A stretch of 64,000 nt of DNA, from assembly GCF_018687095.1 (NCBI RefSeq), contig NZ_CP061286.1:744001-808000 (forward strand). The letters are read 5' to 3'. The DNA comes from Polynucleobacter sp. MWH-UH25E. Lineage in GTDB: Bacteria > Pseudomonadota > Gammaproteobacteria > Burkholderiales > Burkholderiaceae. How positions within the stretch are numbered: position 1 is the first letter of the stretch; every line of letters starts with the position of its first letter. Shown piece by piece: positions 1 to 8,304 of this stretch. The notes under the pieces are model-generated. The model had not been told where the DNA came from. It saw only the letters and a list, made by a program, of their open reading frames with translations, and made no database searches. The position numbers and the translations under genes were made by a program.

Positions 1-10
1 ATAGGCTCAT
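1..10 (-). CDS. glyS: Possible first codons of glycyl-tRNA synthetase beta subunit (partial)
   Basis: An ATG on the minus strand at 10-8 opens a frame that runs off the left edge of the window after three codons. It lies 31 bp downstream of the glyQ stop, where glyS normally follows glyQ. No clear ribosome binding site is visible. The call rests on conserved gene order alone. Confidence 0.3.
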
Positions 11-41
11 AAGAAAACAATAATTTCAATCGGTCAGGCTC

Positions 42-926
42 TTAAGCCTTGGTTTGGCGTTGACACATTGGAAAGCCGAGTTTTTCTCGGGAGTCAAAGT
101 AAGCTTGTGCAACTGCGCGCGATAGATTGCGAATACGACCAATATAAGCGGCACGCTCGGTCACGGATATAGCGCCACGAGCATCTAATAAATTAAAAGT
201 GTGCGCCGCCTTCAGAACCATTTCATAAGCAGGTAACGCCAGCGGCACTTCCATTAAGCGTTTTGCTTCACTTTCGTAGTTTCCAAAATTCGCAAATAAG
301 AGATCTGTATTTGAGTGTTCGAAGTTGTAGCAAGATTGTTCAACTTCGTTTTGGTGATAAACATCGCCATAGGAGATTCCGTCAGCCCAAACGAGATCGT
401 AAACATTCGAGCAATTTTGGATATACATTGCTAAGCGTTCGATACCGTAAGTGATTTCGCCTAATACTGGTTTGCAGTCAAGGCCACCTACTTGTTGGAA
501 GTAAGTGAACTGGGTAACTTCCATGCCGTTTAGCCATACCTCCCAGCCCAAGCCCCAAGCACCAAGTGTTGGGTTTTCCCAATCGTCCTCAACAAAACGA
601 ATGTCATTTTGTTTGAGATCTAAACCGAGCGCCGCCAATGAGCCTAAATACAACTCCAGAATATTTTCAGGGGCTGGTTTTAAAACAACCTGATACTGAT
701 AGTAGTGTTGCAAGCGATTTGGGTTTTCACCGTAACGCCCATCTTTAGGTCGACGCGATGGTTGCACATAAGCGGCTTTCCAAGGCTCCGGTCCAATTGC
801 CCTTAAGAAGGTTGCAGTATGGGAAGTCCCTGCGCCAACCTCTAAGTCAATGGGTTGCAATAGGGCACAACCTTGTTGGTCCCAATAATCTTGAAGTTTG
901 AGAATGATTTGCTGAAAAGTAAGCAT
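42..926 (-). CDS. glyQ: Glycyl-tRNA synthetase alpha subunit
   Basis: This 294-residue protein matches the alpha chain of the bacterial heterotetrameric (alpha2beta2) class II glycyl-tRNA synthetase in length and in its N-terminal stretch (TFQQIILKLQDYW, then QPIDLEVGAGTSHTATF). The alpha subunit holds the aminoacylation core and joins glycine to tRNA-Gly in the cytoplasm, working with GlyS. Other recognisable segments are YVQPSRRPKDGRYGENPNR and WEVWLNGMEVTQFTYFQQ. It is the most downstream complete gene of a minus-strand block with lnt, corC, ybeY and miaB, separated from lnt by about 60 bp. Confidence 0.97.
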   Translation of the reverse strand: MLTFQQIILKLQDYWDQQGCALLQPIDLEVGAGTSHTATFLRAIGPEPWKAAYVQPSRRPKDGRYGENPNRLQHYYQYQVVLKPAPENILELYLGSLAALGLDLKQNDIRFVEDDWENPTLGAWGLGWEVWLNGMEVTQFTYFQQVGGLDCKPVLGEITYGIERLAMYIQNCSNVYDLVWADGISYGDVYHQNEVEQSCYNFEHSNTDLLFANFGNYESEAKRLMEVPLALPAYEMVLKAAHTFNLLDARGAISVTERAAYIGRIRNLSRAVAQAYFDSREKLGFPMCQRQTKA

Positions 927-985
927 GATTAACCTGGCTAAGCCATTGATTTTACATGGCTAGCGCACTATAGAGTTAAAAATGC

Positions 986-2506
986 TTAAAAACGACGATG
1001 ACGAATAAAGCCCCAAATTAGCAATGCTGCGGAAAGACTTAGGATCGGTAGGTTCCCCCATCTCACATAGGGAGTTTGACCGCTGTAAGGCTGGATTTTG
1101 GTGATGAGTGTTGCTTGGGTAAATTCTGGAAGGGTTTGAAGTAATTTGCCATCTGGGCCTAGGGCAGCAGTGATGCCGGTATTGGTTGCTCTTAGGGCCG
1201 GTAGGCCTGTTTCCAAAGATCTTAATTGTGAGAGGCGTAATTGCTGAGTGGGGGCTTGGGATTGACCAAACCAGGCTAAGTTGGTCATATTGATTAGCAA
1301 ATGAACTGGCTCTTTATTGCGCTGTACGCGAGAAGCTAGCTCATCCCCAAAGACATCTTCGTAGCAAATGGTAATTGCCGCATTAACACTCGCTTGATTT
1401 TTGCGCTCAATGCTAAAGGGTTTTTGATCAAGACTGCCTCGCGCAAAGTCACTTAGAGGAACATTAAATGCTTTGATGAACCAATGAAAGCCTGGAGGGA
1501 TGAATTCCCCAAATGGAACTAGGTGAACCTTGTCGTATTGATATGGCTCAGCATTAGGTGATAAGCCAATAGCGCGGTTGGTGTATTGCATCCCTTGTTT
1601 ATCGGGTACTTCGCCAACCAAACCAAGCAAAAGATTACTGAGGCTTGTGTTGGAATAACTCTGTAAATAATTTAACAAGCTGTATGGGAGATTATTTTGT
1701 GGCCAAGGAAAAGCAGTCTCAGGAATGATGATGAGATCAGCCGATTGTTTCTGAATTTCTGAAACATAGAAGTTAATTTGCTGACCAATTGCTTGCGGAT
1801 TAAATTTGAGACTCTGCGCAAAATTGCCTTGAATGAGGCGCACACTGATTGGCTCACCAAAAGGTTTTGTGTAGGAGATTTTTCCTGCAAATTGAACCAA
1901 AGCGATTGTTGCGAGCAAGGTAACAGCGCACTTTATGGGGCGTGTTCTCATTTGCAGAATTTCCCACGAAGCCCATACCACTAAGAATGTACAGGCAAGA
2001 CCGCCAAAGACAGGTGCAAGCGGTGAGAAGGGTCCATCAAATTGATTTTCTGCCAGCCCCATCCACGGGAAGCCAGTAAATATATAGCCACGTAAATATT
2101 CTGTAAGCACCCAACTGGCGGCAAGCAATAAACCAGCTATCTGACCTTGCTTGAAATGGCGAATAGTAAAAGTGGCCAAGGAAAAATACAAGGCCATGTA
2201 GAGTGACAACAGAAAGACTGCGATAGCTGAGAGGATGGGATTCATACCCCCAACATCATGCATGCTGATATACAGCCACCACAGTCCAATTAAAAAATAA
2301 CCGAGCCCAAAAATAAGTCCACAAGCATAGTATTGCTTTGTTGTTTGCGGCACCTCATCTCGAAGTCGCCACCAGACAATACTTAGTATCGGTATTTGAA
2401 GCCAACCCCCATGGGGCAGCTCAGCAATGAGGGCGAGAAGTGCACCAAGTCCAAAAAGCACAACTCCAGCCGAAATGTATTTAGTAGATATCTTGGAAAT
2501 GAGCAA
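986..2506 (-). CDS. lnt: Apolipoprotein N-acyltransferase
   Basis: Lnt is the inner-membrane enzyme that adds the third acyl chain to the N-terminal cysteine of lipoproteins. The 506-residue length is typical. The first ~210 residues are mostly hydrophobic membrane segments. A periplasmic nitrilase-type domain follows with the expected catalytic triad: Glu in IIPETAFPWP, Lys in YDKVHLVPFGEF and Cys in ITICYEDVFG. A final membrane helix sits at the C-terminus. The gene starts 17 bp after the corC stop, and corC-lnt coupling is standard in proteobacteria. Confidence 0.96.
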   Translation of the reverse strand: MLISKISTKYISAGVVLFGLGALLALIAELPHGGWLQIPILSIVWWRLRDEVPQTTKQYYACGLIFGLGYFLIGLWWLYISMHDVGGMNPILSAIAVFLLSLYMALYFSLATFTIRHFKQGQIAGLLLAASWVLTEYLRGYIFTGFPWMGLAENQFDGPFSPLAPVFGGLACTFLVVWASWEILQMRTRPIKCAVTLLATIALVQFAGKISYTKPFGEPISVRLIQGNFAQSLKFNPQAIGQQINFYVSEIQKQSADLIIIPETAFPWPQNNLPYSLLNYLQSYSNTSLSNLLLGLVGEVPDKQGMQYTNRAIGLSPNAEPYQYDKVHLVPFGEFIPPGFHWFIKAFNVPLSDFARGSLDQKPFSIERKNQASVNAAITICYEDVFGDELASRVQRNKEPVHLLINMTNLAWFGQSQAPTQQLRLSQLRSLETGLPALRATNTGITAALGPDGKLLQTLPEFTQATLITKIQPYSGQTPYVRWGNLPILSLSAALLIWGFIRHRRF

Positions 2507-2523
2507 GTTACGCCCTGATTAAT

Positions 2524-3351
2524 TTATTGAGGCAATTGCCGGGCCAGTAGTACATGTATTTGTCGTGGATCGGCGCGCTGCACTTCAAATTCAATCCCGT
2601 CAATCGTAATGCGTTCGCCTATTTTGGGAACACGTCCCAAATGCTGAATTACCAAGCCAGCAACAGTATCGATATCTTCGATCGCAAAGTGTGTGCCGAT
2701 TGTTTCGTTAAATTGTTCGAGCTCAGTAATGCCTTTAACCCGAATGTCACCATTGTCGAGGGAGATAATGTTGTCAGCTTCCTCATCAATATCATGCTCA
2801 TCTTCAATATCGCCAACAATCTGTTCGAGAACATCTTCAATAGTGATAATGCCAGCTACCCCGCCATATTCATCAACGACAATAGCTAGGTGATTGCGGT
2901 TATCTTTAAAGTCACGCAACAAAACACTAAGGCGTTTTGATTCTGGTATGAATACTGCGGGACGTAACCAGTCTCGTATCTGAAAATCTTTTTCAGTTGC
3001 ATGACGCAATAAGTCTTTAGCAAGCAAAATGCCAATCACGTTATCGCGCGTTCCTTCAAAGACTGGAAAACGAGAGTGCGCTGCCTCAATTGCGGTTTTC
3101 ATGAGATCTGCAAGAGGCTGGTTAATGTCGATCCAGTCGATTTGCGCTCGTGGTACCAGAATATCCCGTGCAGATAGCTGACCCACCTGAAAGACACCTT
3201 CAATCATAGAAAGTGCATCAGCATCAATTAGACCCTCTGTTTGGGCTTCACGTAGCGTTTCAATCAGTTCTTGACGCCGCTCACTGGGGCTGGTTGGCTG
3301 CGGCGATAAGAAATCAGCCAGGCGATCTAAAAGGGATTTGGGGTCAGGCAT
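2524..3351 (-). CDS. corC: CorC/HlyC-family CBS-domain protein
   Basis: This 275-residue soluble protein has two CBS domains (roughly residues 60-190, with GVFQVGQLSARDILVPRAQ at the entry) and a C-terminal CorC/HlyC domain containing an acidic linker (DIEDEHDIDEEAD) and DTVAGLVIQHLGRVPKIGE. It lacks the N-terminal DUF21 membrane domain of larger relatives, as expected for the short CorC found beside lnt and ybeY. A role in magnesium/cobalt efflux is the historical annotation for the family; the exact function is not certain. Confidence 0.92.
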   Translation of the reverse strand: MPDPKSLLDRLADFLSPQPTSPSERRQELIETLREAQTEGLIDADALSMIEGVFQVGQLSARDILVPRAQIDWIDINQPLADLMKTAIEAAHSRFPVFEGTRDNVIGILLAKDLLRHATEKDFQIRDWLRPAVFIPESKRLSVLLRDFKDNRNHLAIVVDEYGGVAGIITIEDVLEQIVGDIEDEHDIDEEADNIISLDNGDIRVKGITELEQFNETIGTHFAIEDIDTVAGLVIQHLGRVPKIGERITIDGIEFEVQRADPRQIHVLLARQLPQ

Positions 3352-3387
3352 ATGACAAGAATAGCGTAGAAAGATGACAAATGAAAA

Positions 3388-3846
3388 CTATGAGTTTAGG
3401 TAGGGATTGGTAAATCCGAGTGTTTTCAGGAGCTTAATTTCCAGAGCCTCCATCTTTTTTGCATCCCGATCGTTTTCATGGTCGTAACCCTGAGCGTGCA
3501 GACATCCATGAATAATTAAATGCGCCAAATGGGCTTTCAATGTTTTCTCTTGATCTCTCGCTTCTTTTTGAATAATAGGCAGGCAAAAAATGATGTCTGC
3601 TGTAAAACCATTCTTAGAGTGCTCATAGGGAAAAGTAAGTACATTGGTTGCGTAATCTTTTTTTCGAAAAGAAGCATTCAGCTTTTTGCCTTCAGCGGCA
3701 TTTACAAACCGAAGGGTAATTAACCCTGACTTTACGCCCGTACTTTTGACCCATTTTTTGATGAGCGCTGCTGAGGCAGTCTTTTCAACAGCGCTCTCAA
3801 GAGTTGGACTAGCAAACTGAAGATCAATAATCAATTTAGCTGGCAT
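3388..3846 (-). CDS. ybeY: Endoribonuclease YbeY (16S rRNA maturation)
   Basis: The 152-residue protein carries the YbeY zinc motif at residues ~115-127 (HGCLHAQGYDH). YbeY is a metal-dependent RNase involved in 3'-end maturation of 16S rRNA and ribosome quality control. The region ATNVLTFPYEH is also typical. Its start overlaps the end of miaB by 11 bp. The usual phoH/ybeZ partner gene, normally between miaB and ybeY, is absent (see findings). Confidence 0.95.
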   Translation of the reverse strand: MPAKLIIDLQFASPTLESAVEKTASAALIKKWVKSTGVKSGLITLRFVNAAEGKKLNASFRKKDYATNVLTFPYEHSKNGFTADIIFCLPIIQKEARDQEKTLKAHLAHLIIHGCLHAQGYDHENDRDAKKMEALEIKLLKTLGFTNPYLNS

Positions 3847-5182
3847 GCGCTTCTACCATCTCACCTCTGAGGGTGTAATTAAGCACTTCGGTAATTTGGA
3901 TATCGACCATTTGTCCTGTTATAGAGTCAACTTCATCGCTGGGCGCGGCAAAGTGGACTACGCGATTATTCTCAGCCCTACCTTGTAGGTTAACCCCATC
4001 CTTTGCCAAGCCTTCAACCAAAACAGTTTCAACATTGCCCAGCATTTTTTGACTAATTTGATTGGCTTGCTCCTCGACAAGGGTAAGTAATGTTTGTAAG
4101 CGCTTTAACTTCACTTCATATGGTGTGGTATCACTAAGATTGGCCGCAGGCGTTCCGGGACGCGGACTAAAGATAAAGCAAAAACTGTTATCAAAGTTCA
4201 GGTCTCGCACCATCTTCAGAAGTTTTTCAAAGTCAGCATCAGTCTCGCCGGGAAAGCCGACAATAAAATCGCTTGACAGGGTCAAGTCAGGGCGCACAGC
4301 GCGCATTTTTCGAATAATGCTTTTGAACTCAATCGCTGTATAGCCGCGTTTCATTGCCGACAGCATGGCATCGGAGCCATGTTGCACTGGCAAATGTAGA
4401 TGACTTACTAGCTTCGGCACCTTGGCATATACATCAATTAAGCGTTGTGTAAATTCTTTGGGGTGGCTGGTGGTAAAGCGGATACGCTCAACCCCTGGTA
4501 TCTCGGCAATATATTCAATGAGTAAAGCAAAGTCAGCGAGCTCCGCAGTGTCACCCATTTTCCCGCGATAAGCATTTACATTTTGCCCCAGTAAAACAAT
4601 TTCTTTAACTCCATTAGCAGCAAGTCCAGCAACTTCAGTCAGAACATCATCAAAAGGGCGTGATACCTCTTCACCTCGTGTGTAGGGAACAACACAATAG
4701 CTGCAATATTTGGAGCAACCTTCCATGATCGATACATATGCAGAGCCACGTGTTTGACGTGATGCTGGTAGTCGATCAAATTTTTCAATTTCTGGAAATG
4801 AGATATCAACCTGGGGAACTCCTGTTTTACGGCGTTCGGCAATAAGGTCGGTGAGGCGATGCAGAGTTTGGGGGCCAAAAACAACATCGACATAGGGTGC
4901 ACGACTAACAATTTGTTGACCTTCTTGACTGGCGACGCAGCCACCAACCCCGATGAGTAAATTGGGCTTTGTTTTTTTTAGCTCTCTTAGGCGCCCAAGA
5001 TCAGAGAAAACTTTATCTTCCGCTTTTTCTCGTATGGAGCATGTATTAAGCAGAACAACATCCGCATCTTCTGGGGAATTAGTCATTTCCATGCCTTCAT
5101 CTGCATGGAGAAGATCGGCCATTTTGCCCGAGTCGTACTCGTTCATTTGGCAACCAAAGGTTTTGATATAGAGCTTTTTCAT
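3836..5182 (-). CDS. miaB: tRNA-2-methylthio-N6-isopentenyladenosine synthase MiaB
   Basis: This 448-residue radical SAM methylthiotransferase modifies A37 of tRNAs reading codons that start with U. The N-terminal UPF0004 domain opens with KLYIKTFGCQMNEYDS and carries the cysteines that bind the second iron-sulfur cluster (residues ~10, 48 and 82). The radical SAM motif CxxxCxxC is seen as CSKYCSYCVVPYTRGEE near residue 156. A C-terminal TRAM domain ends the protein. It is the first gene of the miaB-ybeY-corC-lnt-glyQ run. Confidence 0.97.
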   Translation of the reverse strand: MKKLYIKTFGCQMNEYDSGKMADLLHADEGMEMTNSPEDADVVLLNTCSIREKAEDKVFSDLGRLRELKKTKPNLLIGVGGCVASQEGQQIVSRAPYVDVVFGPQTLHRLTDLIAERRKTGVPQVDISFPEIEKFDRLPASRQTRGSAYVSIMEGCSKYCSYCVVPYTRGEEVSRPFDDVLTEVAGLAANGVKEIVLLGQNVNAYRGKMGDTAELADFALLIEYIAEIPGVERIRFTTSHPKEFTQRLIDVYAKVPKLVSHLHLPVQHGSDAMLSAMKRGYTAIEFKSIIRKMRAVRPDLTLSSDFIVGFPGETDADFEKLLKMVRDLNFDNSFCFIFSPRPGTPAANLSDTTPYEVKLKRLQTLLTLVEEQANQISQKMLGNVETVLVEGLAKDGVNLQGRAENNRVVHFAAPSDEVDSITGQMVDIQITEVLNYTLRGEMVEAHAS

Positions 5183-5248
5183 ATGCCGTTCTCAGGTTTA
5201 TAGCTGGGGGCGAGGCTCAGATTTTACAGCGTATAGCGCTTGCTGAAT

Positions 5249-6511
5249 CTAAAGTAGCCGATAGGCAGCGATTGCAACTAGAGTGGGTGGTATTGCGGCT
5301 ACAAAGAGATAAAGCGCAGAGACGGCACCGCCAGGAAAGTAATTTCGCAATATTGCAATGCCCGCTGGGTTTGGCGCATTTGCAATTACCGTAAGACCGC
5401 CACCGGCAACTGCACCACCTACTAAAGCAAGTTTGAAATCTAAAGATGTACCTGTTACCAATGAGCCCAAATATGTCAGGGCGGCATTATCGGTAATTGC
5501 AGTTAAAGCCAAGCTGCCATAGAACACAGCGGTTGGGCTCATCATTTCTAGTATTGGTTGTAGCCACCAACCTTGTAAAGCACCTAGTACTACTAATCCA
5601 GATAAGAAAAAACCAACTAATAGAGCCTCTTTCAAAATCAGTGGACTCTGATATTTTGGGTATGCAGTGGTGTAACCAATGAAGAATAAGAGCAGCCATA
5701 TGAAAATAATGGGGTCATGCGCAAATACCACCACTCCTAACAAGAAGAGCAGGTGAACCGTAATTACGGTTAATGGCATTTTTTCGTGCTGGCTTGATGT
5801 GGAGGGCTCAATTAGTTGGCGATGAAATAAAAGAGTTGCTGCAAGAGCATTGATGAATATGGCAATGCACGATTCCATTCCGAAATTAGTAAACATGAAT
5901 GCTGAGCTCCACTCCCATGTGGCAGCAACCATAAGTACTGGCGGGGCGGCAAAATTTGTCAGAGTACCGCCAATAGAGATGTTCACAAATAGAACGCCGA
6001 GTGTGCCAAACAGCAATGATTTAGAGCATTGATGTCGATACACAAGATCACGCAATAAAAATGCCGCCAAGGTCATCGCCGCAGGTTCGGTAATTAAGGA
6101 GCCGAGAAGCGGTGTGAAGCCGAGCGTTAAAAAGTACAGTACTGGAGAGCCCCTCATGCCTAACATGCGTTTTAATACCTTGGCTACAGCATGGAGTAGC
6201 TGTGTTGAGAAATGCAATATGGGTTTACTGCCAGCGACGATCATGATGGCAAAAACAAACAAAGGTTCTGTGAAATTTCGCTTGTTTAAATAGGATTTAG
6301 CAGTGTGCAAATCTCCAATTAAAGAGATGTATATGACAAGGACAGCCGCCCAAAAGCCAAATACAATTTCTACCTCTCCTAAGAGATGCCAAAGGCCTGC
6401 ATGTCTTGGCGAATGTTTTGAGAGAGATTCAAAATAGCCAGTGCAAAAGGTATGCAAAACGGCAATTGCAAAAATAATACTTGCACCAAGTTCTATGGGG
6501 GTAAAGTTCAT
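5249..6511 (-). CDS. Putative Na+/H+ antiporter (Na_H_antiport_3-like)
   Basis: A 420-residue integral membrane protein with about 11 predicted hydrophobic segments. Segments such as LGFTPLLGSLITEPAAMTLAA, FVNISIGGTLTNFAAPPVLM and TAITDNAALTYLGSL resemble the putative Na+/H+ antiporter family PF07399, where the repeated acidic or asparagine-bearing broken helices are thought to bind cations. It is divergent from the rhodanese gene, with 58 bp between the starts, so the two may share a promoter region. Transport substrate is inferred from family only. Confidence 0.75.
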   Translation of the reverse strand: MNFTPIELGASIIFAIAVLHTFCTGYFESLSKHSPRHAGLWHLLGEVEIVFGFWAAVLVIYISLIGDLHTAKSYLNKRNFTEPLFVFAIMIVAGSKPILHFSTQLLHAVAKVLKRMLGMRGSPVLYFLTLGFTPLLGSLITEPAAMTLAAFLLRDLVYRHQCSKSLLFGTLGVLFVNISIGGTLTNFAAPPVLMVAATWEWSSAFMFTNFGMESCIAIFINALAATLLFHRQLIEPSTSSQHEKMPLTVITVHLLFLLGVVVFAHDPIIFIWLLLFFIGYTTAYPKYQSPLILKEALLVGFFLSGLVVLGALQGWWLQPILEMMSPTAVFYGSLALTAITDNAALTYLGSLVTGTSLDFKLALVGGAVAGGGLTVIANAPNPAGIAILRNYFPGGAVSALYLFVAAIPPTLVAIAAYRLL

Positions 6512-6569
6512 AGGAGAATGTTAGCAGGTGACTCAAAAATAAAGAGAATTGTCACTTTAGGAGATTTTG

Positions 6570-6980
6570 GTGAAATTAAAGATTGGTTACAGAGCGTTAA
6601 TTGATAGCGCGATGGAGGAAATTGAAACTGTTCCCCTAAATCAGGCGCAAGAATTGTTACAGGATTCCAATATGGTGTTTGTAGATATTCGCGATATTCG
6701 AGAGCTTGAGCGGGAAGGAATGATTCCGGGTGCTTTGCATGCTCCGCGCGGAATGTTGGAGTTTTGGGTGGATCCGGACAGTCCATACTACAAACCCATT
6801 TTTGGTGAGGGCAAGCGTTTCATTTTGTATTGCGCTTCAGCTTGGCGATCTGCTCTTGCTACAAAAACATTACAAGACATGGGCCTTCCTGATGTCTGTC
6901 ATTTAGAAGGTGGATTTAGCGCTTGGAAACAAGCCAATTTGCCGGTCGCAGAGAAGCCATCAAAATCATCAAAGAGTTAA
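6570..6980 (+). CDS. Rhodanese-like sulfurtransferase domain protein
   Basis: A single rhodanese domain of ~136 residues. The active-site loop is visible as LYCASAWRSALAT, with the cysteine expected to carry the persulfide. DIRDIRELEREGMIPGALHAPRGMLEFW is the typical preceding segment. An AGGAGA ribosome binding site at 6559-6564 fits the GTG at 6570; a TTG three bases earlier is too close. It is probably cytoplasmic, with no signal peptide, and is followed 38 bp later by an OsmC gene, a pairing that suggests sulfur or peroxide handling. Confidence 0.85.
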   Translation: MKLKIGYRALIDSAMEEIETVPLNQAQELLQDSNMVFVDIRDIRELEREGMIPGALHAPRGMLEFWVDPDSPYYKPIFGEGKRFILYCASAWRSALATKTLQDMGLPDVCHLEGGFSAWKQANLPVAEKPSKSSKS

Positions 6981-7018
6981 GCTTTGCTAATGAATAACTA
7001 ATCTAATTTGGAGACAGT

Positions 7019-7408
7019 ATGAGAAAAGTAGTTTCGCAGTTTGGGGACGGACCACTACAGCAGAAGTTGCAGACAGGTGATTTGCATTTTCTATCTGATG
7101 CTTACGCTAGTAATGGGGGCCAGGATACCGGCCCTACACCTCATGAATATCTCGGTGCAGCATTAGCGGCGTGTACCAGTATGACATTAAAAATGTATGC
7201 GGGTCGTAAGTCGATGAATCTAAAGAATGCAATTGTGACTGTGGATATTGAGCGAGCAAATGATGTTGAGATATTCACGCGTGACATTCAACTAGAAGGT
7301 AACCTTACCGAAGAAGAGAAAAACCGCTTAATTGAAATTGCGAATAAATGTCCAATACATAAGGCATTAGCAGGGGATATCCAAATAAAAACCCAGCTTG
7401 TAAGCTAA
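7019..7408 (+). CDS. OsmC family peroxiredoxin-like protein
   Basis: This 129-residue protein has the two conserved OsmC cysteines: one in LAACTSMTLKMY and one in NKCPIHKALAGD. OsmC/Ohr proteins reduce organic hydroperoxides with a Cys pair in the cytoplasm. GGPTPHEYLGAALA-like sequence (DTGPTPHEYLGAAL) is the usual segment ahead of the first Cys. A GGAGA ribosome binding site precedes the ATG. The last codons form part of the terminator stem. Confidence 0.88.
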   Translation: MRKVVSQFGDGPLQQKLQTGDLHFLSDAYASNGGQDTGPTPHEYLGAALAACTSMTLKMYAGRKSMNLKNAIVTVDIERANDVEIFTRDIQLEGNLTEEEKNRLIEIANKCPIHKALAGDIQIKTQLVS

Positions 7409-7427
7409 TACAAGCTGGGTAGTTTTT
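7391..7427 (+). terminator. Rho-independent terminator after OsmC gene
   Basis: A perfect 12-bp inverted repeat (ACCCAGCTTGTA at 7391-7402 and its complement at 7409-7420, loop AGCTAA) is followed by AGTTTTT. The 5' arm lies inside the last codons of the OsmC gene. Confidence 0.9.
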
Positions 7428-7465
7428 GCGGCAACGCTATAAGTAGGCGTTAGATAAACTTGTAA

Positions 7466-7753
7466 TTAGTTTGGTGAGTTTGCTGGCTTGTTATTTTTTC
7501 CAGCGTTGTATCCGGCGTTGTATTCAGATGCCTGCTCTTTTTTGTAGGAATCATAAATGTAGCCTGATGCCGCACCAACAGCTGCGCCGCCAACTGCACC
7601 CCAGATTGGGTTGCCATGGAAAATGGCAGTGCCAATAGCGCCAGCTGCAGCGCCAATACCAGCGCCAGAGAGCGTGCGTTGTTCAGTATTGCTCATATTA
7701 GAGCAGCCGGTAATTGCAATAGTTGCTGCAGTAATCGCGATAATTTTTTTCAT
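7466..7753 (-). CDS. Glycine-zipper lipoprotein
   Basis: This 95-residue protein starts with a lipoprotein signal and lipobox ITGC, with the acylated cysteine at residue 17. A glycine-zipper stretch follows (GAGIGAAAGAIGTAIF, then GAVGGAAVGAASGYIYD), consistent with outer-membrane-associated small lipoproteins of the SlyB/OsmB-like type. The tail is rich in Asn, Gly and Lys. Specific function is unknown. It is the partner of the next exported protein on the same strand. Confidence 0.8.
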   Translation of the reverse strand: MKKIIAITAATIAITGCSNMSNTEQRTLSGAGIGAAAGAIGTAIFHGNPIWGAVGGAAVGAASGYIYDSYKKEQASEYNAGYNAGKNNKPANSPN

Positions 7754-7799
7754 ATCAACAGATCCTTTAAATTAAATTGAGTTCAGTAGATTGATCGGA

Positions 7800-8168
7800 T
7801 TATTTTCTAGCGCAAGGGAACTTCGCTGCCAAGAAACCTAAGAAAACACCGGCTGCTGGTTTGTCAGCGGTTTGCGGGTTCTCTTGTCCGAACTTCACGA
7901 AATCAGCGATGACTTCATCGCGGGATGGAGCAGGTTGTTTTACGCAGATAAATGGTTTTGCGCGCTGAGGATGACGCGTAGCCAAGTAAGTGTCATAAAT
8001 TGCAGTTGAGTAGCCAATACAAAAGCTTCTGGATTCTGGGCTTGCCGGTAATTTGCAAACATTTACTAGTTCCTGAGTGCTGAGAACCTTAACGCCTGCA
8101 TTGCTTTGTGCCTGTGCCAAGCCAGAAAACGCTGTGATAGCGGCTAAAAAAATCAGGACTTTCTTCAT
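7800..8168 (-). CDS. Secreted Rap1a/Tai-like protein
   Basis: The preferred start at 8168 has an AAGGGAGA ribosome binding site and gives a 122-residue protein with an N-terminal signal peptide (MKKVLIFLAAITAFSG, cleavage after AQA). An upstream ATG at 8201 would add 11 residues without a signal-like start. The mature part has four cysteines (VCKL, RSFCIGY, FICVK, FPCARK), and SFCIGYSTAIYD and FLGFLAAKFPC resemble the Rap1a/Tai immunity-protein fold. No T6SS effector lies nearby, so a housekeeping role is equally possible. Confidence 0.65.
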   Translation of the reverse strand: MKKVLIFLAAITAFSGLAQAQSNAGVKVLSTQELVNVCKLPASPESRSFCIGYSTAIYDTYLATRHPQRAKPFICVKQPAPSRDEVIADFVKFGQENPQTADKPAAGVFLGFLAAKFPCARK

Positions 8169-8221
8169 GGGTTCTCCCTTAAGTGAATGTAAATTGATCA
8201 TAAACCATCATTCTAGAGGGT

Positions 8222-8261
8222 ATATGCACTAAAAATGTGCATATTGCACCTTAATTGGTTT
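8222..8261 (+). promoter_or_regulatory. Candidate NtrC binding sites upstream of amt
   Basis: ATATGCAC (8222-8229) and GTGCATAT (8237-8244) form a perfect inverted repeat whose core TGCAC-N7-GTGCA has the 17-bp spacing of NtrC sites. TGCACC followed by TGG at 8245-8260 looks like a weaker second half-site pair. They lie 45-80 bp upstream of the amt start. I could not find a convincing sigma-54 -24/-12 element. Confidence 0.45.
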
Positions 8262-8304
8262 ATTTTCTCCCCATAATGATGCAAAAAATAAAAGGGGAAA
8301 ACAA

